This document shows positions 1-6,181 of a DNA stretch of 6,181 nucleotides, piece after piece; the stretch's first letter is position 1, and every line of letters begins with the position of its first letter. Source of the stretch: an uncultured Verrucomicrobiota bacterium (GTDB lineage: Bacteria > Verrucomicrobiota > Verrucomicrobiia > Limisphaerales > UBA1096); NCBI GenBank assembly GCA_913045395.1, contig CAJWPV010000096.1, forward strand, positions 1-6,181. The letters are read 5' to 3'. Below the pieces are notes generated by a model. The model had not been told where the DNA came from. It did not search any database and saw nothing but the letters and a program-made list of their open reading frames with translations. The translations under genes were made by a program, and so were the position numbers.

Positions 1-73
1 AGAATTGAAAGCTCAAGAGAAATGAAACACATACTAATCACAACAATCGCAGCCGTGCTGTTGGCGGGGTGTG
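1..73 (+). repeat. Direct repeat copy 1: leader plus lipoprotein signal peptide
   Basis: This is the first copy of a repeat found again at 1000-1072. It covers 21 nt of leader and the first 17 codons of the EEP lipoprotein gene, through the lipobox cysteine. With gaps, the copies match at 65 of 70 aligned bases, and the two 3-nt indels (one in each copy) keep the signal-peptide frame. Similarity stops one base after the Cys codon. The repeat may extend left of the window, because this copy begins at base 1. Confidence 0.85.
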
Positions 74-999
74 GGAAGGCGCAGCAGCCATCTGCGTCTG
101 TCAAAGTTAAAAAGATAGAAACGCTGCCTGAAGAATCAGGGGTATCCATCATGACCTTCAACACGGAGTGGCTTCTGGGGAGCCAGGCTCAGGTGGAGGC
201 ATTAAAGAAGAAGGACATCTGGGGACTGGAGGAGAAAGACACAGAATCTGAAATCGAAGAGCAGCATCAGGCAATTGCCACCATTGTTGCGAGGCACGCC
301 CCGGACATCCTTTGCCTTCAGGAGGTGATTAACGAGGTTGCGGCCAAGCGACTCCAAAAGGCTCTCCAAGGCAAGGACCTGCAATACGCCCTTCATTTCC
401 TTGAGAGCCGTGACACCTATCTGGAGCAGGACGTTGTGTTTCTAATCAACAAAAGCAGCGAAAATATCACCGACATCAAAGCCTCTCATCCAATTGATCC
501 TGTTTACCCATCGAAATGCGTAATTCTAACCTGCCTCCTCAACGGCGAGCCGACTGCCATCATTGGCTTGCACCTAAAGGCAGTCCCCACCGAACCGAGT
601 GCGGTGGCTAAGAGGGAGAAGCAGGCTGACGCAGTTGTGAAGCAGCTTAATAGGCTTTCGGCTGCTGGTTATGCTACTTTGGTGCTTGGGGATTTAAATG
701 ATTGGGATCCCATTGTTCCGGATGCCGACCCCAGCGAACAGGCGACTCCTACGTCACAGGCCTTGAAGAAGATGAAGGACTACGTTCCCGGGGGTGACGA
801 TGAACTGGTCAACAGCCTCAAGTGGGTTGAGCCGATAGAAAAGAGGTATACATTCAACTACAAGGGTTCAAAAACAGTGCTGGATCACATCCTTCTGCCC
901 CTTGGTTGGCAGGATAGAGTCTCTGGAGTCACAATCGACCACGACAGACCTGATGGGGCAAGCGATCATTGGCCTGTCATTCTGGACTTAAGCAGGTGA
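22..999 (+). CDS. Lipoprotein of the endonuclease/exonuclease/phosphatase (EEP) family
   Basis: This is a predicted membrane-anchored, metal-dependent phosphoesterase of 325 residues. Residues 1-17 form a lipoprotein signal peptide with lipobox LAGC, so Cys17 should be lipidated and the enzyme should face the periplasm or cell surface. The EEP fold follows from about residue 40. Its motifs appear in order: TFNTEW with Asn47, LCLQEV with the metal ligand Glu101, GLHLK with His184, GDLND with Asp224 and Asn226, and the final SDHWPV with Asp315 and His316. All expected catalytic positions are present, so it looks active. EEP proteins include nucleases, sphingomyelinases and inositol phosphatases; nothing here fixes the substrate. 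The ATG at 22 is the only start that keeps the signal peptide. A purine-rich AAGAGA sits just upstream, closer than usual for a ribosome site. By eye its GC content is lower than that of the genes right of 1300. Its leader and signal sequence are repeated right after its stop codon. Confidence 0.9.
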   Translation: MKHILITTIAAVLLAGCGKAQQPSASVKVKKIETLPEESGVSIMTFNTEWLLGSQAQVEALKKKDIWGLEEKDTESEIEEQHQAIATIVARHAPDILCLQEVINEVAAKRLQKALQGKDLQYALHFLESRDTYLEQDVVFLINKSSENITDIKASHPIDPVYPSKCVILTCLLNGEPTAIIGLHLKAVPTEPSAVAKREKQADAVVKQLNRLSAAGYATLVLGDLNDWDPIVPDADPSEQATPTSQALKKMKDYVPGGDDELVNSLKWVEPIEKRYTFNYKGSKTVLDHILLPLGWQDRVSGVTIDHDRPDGASDHWPVILDLSR

Positions 1000-1072
1000 A
1001 GAATTGAAAGCTGAAGGGAAATGAAACAAATAATCACAACAATCGCAGCAGCCGTGCTGTTGTTGGGGTGTG
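1000..1072 (+). repeat. Direct repeat copy 2: leader plus lipoprotein signal peptide
   Basis: This second copy of the 1-73 repeat starts on the base immediately after the TGA stop (997-999) of the EEP lipoprotein gene. The 21-nt leader differs from copy 1 at two positions. In the coding part one codon is lost near the start and one GCA codon is gained in the Ala run, so the frame and total length are unchanged. The offset between the copies is exactly 999 nt. The arrangement is therefore head to tail, with a unit of one leader plus one complete ORF. Confidence 0.85.
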
Positions 1073-1086
1073 AGACTACTTACTAA
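1021..1086 (+). pseudogene. Orphan lipoprotein signal peptide, truncated gene copy
   Basis: This ATG-started frame encodes 21 residues: a signal peptide beginning MKQIITTIAAA, then lipobox LLGC with Cys17, then only Glu-Thr-Thr-Tyr before TAA. It is homologous to the first 17 codons of the upstream EEP lipoprotein and has the same leader in front. No passenger domain follows and I see no continuation in other frames, so the simplest reading is the 5' remnant of a second lipoprotein gene whose body was deleted or replaced. A functional lipopeptide of this size cannot be excluded, because the signal sequence has tolerated only in-frame indels. AAGGGA lies almost directly against the ATG. Confidence 0.5.
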
Positions 1087-1103
1087 AGCATCGGAGTGAT
1101 TTG

Positions 1104-1119
1104 TCCTCCAATCGGAGGT
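1104..1119 (+). promoter_or_regulatory. Small hairpin sequestering a GGAGG ribosome-binding sequence
   Basis: CCTCC (1105-1109) and GGAGG (1114-1118) can pair around a 4-nt loop, AATC. The right arm is a perfect Shine-Dalgarno core placed 4 nt before the ATG at 1123. The hairpin is followed by a short TTTGAT, so a weak terminator for the genes to the left is an alternative reading. The stem is only 5 bp, so either role is uncertain. Confidence 0.25.
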
Positions 1120-1122
1120 TTG

Positions 1123-1176
1123 ATGATCAAAACAAAACAACTGTTTTTCGCGTTCCGCATTTGCCCCGGTGCATAG
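1123..1176 (+). CDS. Possible 17-residue peptide (speculative)
   Basis: An ATG at 1123 opens a short frame coding for MIKTKQLFFAFRICPGA, ending at TAG (1174-1176). Its only support is GGAGG at 1114-1118 with 4-nt spacing, the best Shine-Dalgarno match I noticed in the window. The peptide has a basic start and an aromatic centre, with no recognised family. It lies about 130 nt before the nucleotidyltransferase gene, so it could be a leader peptide, but chance is at least as likely. Confidence 0.15.
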   Translation: MIKTKQLFFAFRICPGA

Positions 1177-1188
1177 TGGTGCTTTAAT
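1161..1188 (+). promoter_or_regulatory. Possible sigma-70-type promoter
   Basis: TTGCCC (1161-1166, 4 of 6 consensus bases) and TTTAAT (1183-1188, 5 of 6) are separated by 16 nt. Transcription from about 1195 would run through the A-rich stretch and the tRNA fragment into the nucleotidyltransferase and methyltransferase genes. It is the best promoter-like pair I found before that operon, but matches of this quality also arise by chance in AT-rich DNA. Confidence 0.25.
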
Positions 1189-1252
1189 GTGCAAGTGTAG
1201 GCGGCATATCAAAAAGCCCAGAAACTTTTAAAAAACAGGTAAAAAAGACTTA

Positions 1253-1297
1253 CTCGCAATGCGAAGGTCTGGAGTTTGATTTTCCGTGACTCCACCA
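1253..1297 (+). pseudogene. 3' half of a tRNA-Ala(CGC) gene, probable attachment-site remnant
   Basis: The segment fits canonical tRNA geometry from position 32 to the CCA end. The anticodon loop is CTCGCAA (1253-1259; U33, anticodon CGC). Then come the 3' anticodon strand TGCGA (1260-1264), variable loop AGGTC (1265-1269), T stem TGGAG (1270-1274), T loop TTTGATT (1275-1281), T stem TTCCG (1282-1286), acceptor strand TGACTCC (1287-1293), discriminator A1294 and CCA (1295-1297). T at position 70 and A73 suit alanine's G3:U70 identity pair. Upstream, 1248-1252 cannot form the 5' anticodon strand, and no D arm or 5' acceptor strand is visible. The usually invariant C56 (1277) and C61 (1282) are both T, as in a gene no longer under selection. 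Tyrosine-recombinase elements commonly integrate in tRNA 3' halves and leave such fragments. If that happened here, the element lies to the left. Simple deletion of the 5' half is the alternative. Confidence 0.7.
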
Positions 1298-1305
1298 CTC
1301 TTTTC

Positions 1306-2061
1306 ATGAAAGCAATAATCATTGGCGCCGGGCGCGGCATTCGGTTGATGCCCACCACGGCCAATTCGCCCAAGTGTTTCGCGGAGGTTAAGGGCCGCCG
1401 CATCCTTGACTGGGCGCTGGCCGCCTTCCGTGCCAACGGTCTCGATGACATCGTTTTTATCGGTGGCTACCAGATCGACAGGGTTCGCGAGGCTTACCCC
1501 GAATTTACCTTCCGCCACAACGCGGACTGGGAAAATAACAACATTCTCGCTTCGCTTTTCCACGCTGAGGATCAGATGGACGAAGGCTTTGTTTGCGCCT
1601 ATTCCGACATTCTGTTTACACCCGACGCGGTTGCCTATGCATTGGCTAATCCCGCCTCCGCTGTGCTTGTCATTGACACGGAATGGCTCGCCCACTATGC
1701 CGAGCGCAGTCAGCATCCCAGCGACGATGCTGAGAAAGTGACTGTGGCCAACGGACGCATCACGCGTATCGAGCGATGCACGCCGGAGGCCGAGACTCAT
1801 GGTGAATATACAGGCGTTGCCAAGTTCACCGCTGACGCAGTCGCCCGACTGCGCGAACATTACCACCGCTGCCGCGAACAATTTGCCGACCAACAATTCC
1901 GGGAGGCCAAGGCGTTCGAGAAGGCCTACCTCATCCACTTGTTCCAGCATATGATTGAAGCCGGCGAGGTGTTCGCGCATGCTGACATTCCTGGAGGCTA
2001 CCGTGAAATCGACACGCAGGAAGATTTCGAACTCGCCCAGCAAAACTGGCCCAGCCCTTGA
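1306..2061 (+). CDS. LicC-like nucleotidyltransferase (phosphocholine cytidylyltransferase family)
   Basis: This is a cytosolic nucleotidyltransferase of 251 residues that should join an NTP to a phosphorylated small molecule and release pyrophosphate. The N-terminal signature GAGRGIRLMPTT (residues 7-18) with PK at 22-23 binds the nucleotide. YSD at 99-101 supplies the likely metal-binding Asp101. NNNILASL (77-84) resembles the NN(I/F)YSL region of LicC-type enzymes, and the C-terminal EIDTQED (234-240) is also typical. The whole domain is present at about the usual length. LicC relatives act on phosphocholine, 2-aminoethylphosphonate or sugar phosphates, and the substrate cannot be chosen from sequence. 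The frame is open back to an ATG at 1276, but that codon lies inside the tRNA fragment and would add 10 residues before the strand normally found at the N-terminus, so I place the start at 1306. No Shine-Dalgarno is visible. The methyltransferase gene follows after 3 nt, suggesting one transcript. Confidence 0.85.
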   Translation: MKAIIIGAGRGIRLMPTTANSPKCFAEVKGRRILDWALAAFRANGLDDIVFIGGYQIDRVREAYPEFTFRHNADWENNNILASLFHAEDQMDEGFVCAYSDILFTPDAVAYALANPASAVLVIDTEWLAHYAERSQHPSDDAEKVTVANGRITRIERCTPEAETHGEYTGVAKFTADAVARLREHYHRCREQFADQQFREAKAFEKAYLIHLFQHMIEAGEVFAHADIPGGYREIDTQEDFELAQQNWPSP

Positions 2062-2064
2062 ATC

Positions 2065-3114
2065 ATGACCGACTTGCCGATGTTTCCCACTTCCGTCGTT
2101 GGCTCCCTGCCGCGTCCTGACGTCGTTCGGGCATTGCTTGGCCAAGCCGATGTCGGGGGCCAACTCGACGCCGTGATTCGAGAAGCCGTCGCTTTGCAGG
2201 AGAACGCCGGCATTGATATCCTGACCGATGGTGAATGGCGTCGCGCCTCGTACATTGGTGTCATTGCCGAACTCGCGCATGGCTTTGAGCTTGGTACCAA
2301 CCCCGCAGACGGTCGCCCCTGGACGATTGTGGTCGATAAGCTTGCGCCCAGGAACCCCGGCTTCATTGCTGCGGAGGTTCGCTATTTGAAGACGATCACC
2401 AACCGCCGGATCAAGGCAACTCTGCCCGCTCCCGCGTTGCTGGGCGAACGCATGTGGTCTGCTGAAAAATCCAGCGCCGCCTACCCCACGCGCGACTCAT
2501 TCGTCGCCGATTGCGTCCCCATCCTGCGCTGCGAAATCGAACTGCTGCGCGAAGAAGGCGTCGCTGTCGTTCAAATTGACGACCCGCACCTTTGCCTGTT
2601 TGTTGACCCCAAGGTTCGCGCGAATTACAACCACGCCGATCGCGCCGCCGACTTTAGTGTAGATATGGTCAACCAGGTTGTCGAAGGTTTCGGCGATATC
2701 AAGATAGCCGTTCACCTCTGCCGTCGCGCCGGTGCCCGCGCCCGGGGTGAAGCCACTCACGCCGGAGGTTACACTCCCATTCTTGGCCAACTCAACCGGC
2801 TGAAGGTGAACCATCTTACCATGGAATTCACCACCCCGGCAGCCGGCGACATGGCGGTGTTTAAAAAACTCCGAGAAGACCTTGAGATCGGGCTTGGTTG
2901 CGTGAGTTGTGATCCCGGCCAAGTTGATTCAGTCGATGAAATCGTCGCCCGGGTAGAGACTGCGCTCCAGTACCTTGCGCCGGCCCGCATCACGCTGAAC
3001 CCCGACTGCGGGTTTGCTCCGGGATCCGCCGCCAAGGTCAGCCTCGATGAGGTTGCCACCAAGTTGAAGAACGAAGTCGAGGCTGCACGGCGGTTGCGCG
3101 AAAAATATTCCTGA
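2065..3114 (+). CDS. MetE-like cobalamin-independent methyltransferase (UROD/MetE-like superfamily)
   Basis: This stand-alone protein of 349 residues corresponds to the catalytic barrel of cobalamin-independent methionine synthase, without the duplicated N-terminal domain of full MetE (about 750 residues). It starts with the family's GSLPRP (13-18), followed by TDGEW (54-58) and QIDDP (170-174). All four zinc positions of MetE have counterparts: His217 and Cys219 in HLC, Glu254 in MEF, and Cys315 in NPDCG. The protein should thus activate a thiol on zinc for transfer of a methyl or other alkyl group. Short proteins of this kind are often labelled methionine synthase II, but their methyl donor and acceptor are mostly unproven; homocysteine is only one candidate. 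It starts 3 nt after the nucleotidyltransferase stop, with no ribosome site visible, so translational coupling is likely. No convincing terminator follows. Confidence 0.87.
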   Translation: MTDLPMFPTSVVGSLPRPDVVRALLGQADVGGQLDAVIREAVALQENAGIDILTDGEWRRASYIGVIAELAHGFELGTNPADGRPWTIVVDKLAPRNPGFIAAEVRYLKTITNRRIKATLPAPALLGERMWSAEKSSAAYPTRDSFVADCVPILRCEIELLREEGVAVVQIDDPHLCLFVDPKVRANYNHADRAADFSVDMVNQVVEGFGDIKIAVHLCRRAGARARGEATHAGGYTPILGQLNRLKVNHLTMEFTTPAAGDMAVFKKLREDLEIGLGCVSCDPGQVDSVDEIVARVETALQYLAPARITLNPDCGFAPGSAAKVSLDEVATKLKNEVEAARRLREKYS

Positions 3115-3278
3115 ATCTGTCCTTTGGCCAAGTGGGGGCTTGACATCGGGGCGGCTGCGAGGTAGTTGAACCGACGTCTGATCGCTTGGCGGTAAAGCAA
3201 GGAGCCAATATTCCCCGGTATCCAGCCAGCCAGGCTCAATTCAAGGTCGCGCTTCCCGCGGCTCGTTTTCCTCTAACT

Positions 3279-3317
3279 CAAGCCGGTAGGGATTGCAAAT
3301 GAAGGTTTACCGGCTTG
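3279..3317. promoter_or_regulatory. 10-bp inverted repeat upstream of the DEAD-box helicase gene
   Basis: CAAGCCGGTA (3279-3288) and TACCGGCTTG (3308-3317) are perfect inverted copies with a 19-nt spacer, ending 14 nt before the helicase ATG. As DNA this could be an operator for a dimeric regulator. As RNA it would form a hairpin close to the start codon, which is notable because DEAD-box helicase mRNAs are often controlled through structured 5' leaders. It is not a typical intrinsic terminator: the loop is long and no T-run follows. I could not identify a regulator or known motif. Confidence 0.5.
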
Positions 3318-3331
3318 TACTTATTGATTAA

Positions 3332-4750
3332 ATGACAGAGAGGAAACCCCGTAGAAAGGGTGATAAAAAACGAGGGCGATTTGCTGGAACCAAATCGCGA
3401 AAACGCGGTAAGCCAACCCTGGCACGCGACGACAAATTCCGTCCGAACCAACAACGGCGGCCCCGCGAAATCGCCGAACCGCTGGAGGCGCTCGAGATGG
3501 AGGGCATCTTTGGTTCGCTAAATCCGGAGATTCAGCACGCGCTGAAAAAGGAAGCTTACTCCACACCGACACCGGTGCAGGTCAAGGCCATCCCGCCGCA
3601 GATTGATGGCAGGGATTTGTTTTGCAGCGCACAGACCGGGACCGGCAAAACAGCCGCGTTCACAATCCCGTTGCTCCAGGATTTGGCTACTGAGAAAATC
3701 AATCCGGAGGGCCGTCACCCTCGGGCACTGATCCTTGCGCCGACGCGTGAGTTGGCGGCACAGATCGGCGACAGCATCACGGCCTATGGCCGATTTCTGC
3801 AGGTTTCCCACACGGTGATTTTTGGCGGCGTGGGACAGGGCCCGCAGGAAAAGGCGATGAACCGTGGAGTCGATATTGTCGTCGCAACGCCCGGTCGCCT
3901 GCTCGACTTGATGGGGCAGGGGTTTGTACAACTCGATGCCGTGAAGACGTTCATACTCGACGAGGCGGACCGCATGCTAGATATGGGTTTCATCCCTGAC
4001 GTTGAGCGAATCCTGGTCAAGCTGCCGAAGGAACGCCGGACCGGGTTTTTCTCCGCGACGCTGCCGACAGCCGTGGAGGTCTTAGCCAAGCGCCTGCTGG
4101 TCAATCCGGCCCGGGTCACGATCAACCCCGAACAGCCGACGGTGGAGAAGATTTGCCAGCGACTGCTGTACGTGGATCGTGATCACAAGGATGATTTGCT
4201 CGTTTCGATTCTCCGCGGCCCGGAGGTGGGGCGCGCGATCGTTTTCACGCAGATGAAGTATAAGGCGAACCGTGTCTGCGAACGACTGGAGCGGGTTGGG
4301 ATTTCCGCGGCGCCCATTCACGGCAACAAGACCCAGTCAGCGCGGACCAAAGCTCTGGACAACTTCCGGAGAGGCAAGGTGAAAGTATTGGTCGCCACCG
4401 ACATTGCTGCGCGCGGGATCGATGTGGATGGCATCACGGATGTGTTCAACTACGATTTGCCGACGGAAGCGGAGACATATATTCACCGAATCGGCCGAAC
4501 TGCGCGCGCCGGAAGCGAAGGCCAGGCGTGGACATTTTGCAGCAAAGAGGAAGCCGGTCTGCTGCTGGACATCGAGCGGTTGATCAAAAAACCGATACCC
4601 GACGATGTTGAGCACGATTTACATTCCGAACGTGCATTCAAGTCAGTGCGCTCTCCCAAAAAGCAGCAAAGGAGAGAGAGCCGAAACGGCTACGAAAAAA
4701 AGAAGCCCGCCAAAAGACGGCCAAGGCGCAACGCCCGATTCGCCCGGTAG
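3332..4750 (+). CDS. DEAD-box ATP-dependent RNA helicase, RhlE-like
   Basis: This 472-residue helicase should use ATP to unwind short RNA duplexes, for example in ribosome assembly, mRNA decay or cold adaptation. The complete motif set is present in order: Q motif (Phe60 to Gln83), motif I AQTGTGKT (100-107), Ia PTRELAAQ (137-144), GG (165-166), Ib TPGR (186-189), II DEAD (210-213), III SAT (241-243), IV IVFTQ (303-307), V ATDIAARGID (355-364) and VI HRIGRTAR (385-392). Both ends carry lysine/arginine-rich, probably disordered tails, roughly residues 1-48 and 436-472, likely to bind RNA nonspecifically. The C-terminal tail fits RhlE-type proteins; the basic N-terminal extension is less usual. 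The ATG at 3332 is the first possible start because an in-frame TAA stands directly before it. No Shine-Dalgarno is seen; an inverted repeat lies just upstream. The gene converges on the oxidoreductase gene. The helicase call is certain, the RhlE subtype less so. Confidence 0.95.
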   Translation: MTERKPRRKGDKKRGRFAGTKSRKRGKPTLARDDKFRPNQQRRPREIAEPLEALEMEGIFGSLNPEIQHALKKEAYSTPTPVQVKAIPPQIDGRDLFCSAQTGTGKTAAFTIPLLQDLATEKINPEGRHPRALILAPTRELAAQIGDSITAYGRFLQVSHTVIFGGVGQGPQEKAMNRGVDIVVATPGRLLDLMGQGFVQLDAVKTFILDEADRMLDMGFIPDVERILVKLPKERRTGFFSATLPTAVEVLAKRLLVNPARVTINPEQPTVEKICQRLLYVDRDHKDDLLVSILRGPEVGRAIVFTQMKYKANRVCERLERVGISAAPIHGNKTQSARTKALDNFRRGKVKVLVATDIAARGIDVDGITDVFNYDLPTEAETYIHRIGRTARAGSEGQAWTFCSKEEAGLLLDIERLIKKPIPDDVEHDLHSERAFKSVRSPKKQQRRESRNGYEKKKPAKRRPRRNARFAR

Positions 4751-4768
4751 TCGCCGCCATGACCATGT

Positions 4769-4786
4769 GCCGCTTGGCTAAGCGGC
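4769..4786. terminator. Hairpin between convergent genes, probable bidirectional terminator
   Basis: GCCGCTT (4769-4775) and AAGCGGC (4780-4786) form a perfect 7-bp stem with a 4-nt loop, GGCT. It sits in the 42-nt gap between the stop codons of the helicase (4750) and the oppositely oriented oxidoreductase (4793), where a shared terminator is expected. No T-run follows on either strand, so termination may be weak or need a factor. The hairpin could also protect the 3' ends of the mRNAs. Confidence 0.6.
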
Positions 4787-4792
4787 CTCGGT

Positions 4793-6142
<1,350 letters not shown>

Positions 6143-6181
6143 AGCGGCGCAACGGTTACCCACCTGGCAGAAACTGGCGAG

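Noticed and set aside
1132..1148. AAAACA/TGTTTT inverted repeat
   Set aside because: The loop is only two bases and the stem is AT-only, so a stable structure is unlikely.
1207..1250. A-rich stretch as an origin, curved-DNA site or terminator
   Set aside because: It has several A-runs but no DnaA-box-like repeats, no paired stem and no periodic phasing that I could see.
1276..1305. ATG at 1276 as the start of the nucleotidyltransferase
   Set aside because: It would add 10 residues encoded by the tRNA T loop and acceptor strand, ahead of MKAIIIGAGRG, which is where this family normally begins.
1228..2280. Long open frame on the minus strand (350 codons) across the nucleotidyltransferase and the start of the methyltransferase
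   Set aside because: It opposes two clearly recognisable families, shows no domain itself, and its C-terminal end is antisense to the tRNA fragment. It is a by-product of GC-rich codon use.
3122..3133. TTGGCCAA palindrome after the methyltransferase gene as terminator
   Set aside because: It is a self-complementary 8-mer with no loop and no T-run. It would not form a terminator hairpin.
3140..3168. TTGACA at 3140-3145 as the -35 box of a helicase promoter
   Set aside because: The -35 match is perfect, but at 16-18 nt spacing the DNA is GC-rich and offers only TAGTTG, which is a poor -10. The hexamer alone is not enough.

Overview
The window looks like chromosomal DNA from a bacterium of the PVC group, most likely a Verrucomicrobiota relative. 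This is inference, with no marker gene to settle it. Pointers are a Gfo/Idh/MocA oxidoreductase with a twin-arginine signal of the style common in Planctomycetota and Verrucomicrobiota, a diderm-type lipoprotein, and moderately high GC. None of the main genes has a canonical Shine-Dalgarno sequence at its chosen start.

Left part (1-1250), probably accessory. A lipoprotein of the endonuclease/exonuclease/phosphatase (EEP) family occupies 22-999. Its 73-nt 5' end (leader plus lipoprotein signal peptide) is repeated directly after its stop codon, at 1000-1072. The second copy runs into a stop four codons after the lipobox cysteine, leaving an orphan signal peptide of 21 residues. A mostly noncoding, partly A-rich stretch follows. 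It has a small hairpin that hides a perfect GGAGG, and a possible promoter.

Boundary (1253-1297). The 3' half of a tRNA-Ala(CGC) gene, from anticodon loop to CCA, lies here without its 5' half. Two conserved T-arm cytosines have become T. Such 3' halves are typical scars of integration into tRNA genes. The orientation would place an inserted element on the left, containing the lipoprotein region, and the older chromosome on the right.

Right part (1306-6142), apparently ordinary chromosome. A LicC-like nucleotidyltransferase (1306-2061) and a MetE-like methyltransferase with a complete zinc site (2065-3114) are 3 nt apart and form a likely two-gene operon, whose joint substrate is not evident. 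After a 217-nt gap with a perfect 10-bp inverted repeat comes a DEAD-box RNA helicase with basic tails at both ends (3332-4750). It converges on the Tat-exported oxidoreductase (6142-4793, minus strand), with a hairpin in the 42-nt gap that can serve as terminator for both.

I found no CRISPR array, complete insertion sequence, rRNA or intact tRNA. The most unusual features are the duplicated leader/signal-peptide unit and the tRNA scar.
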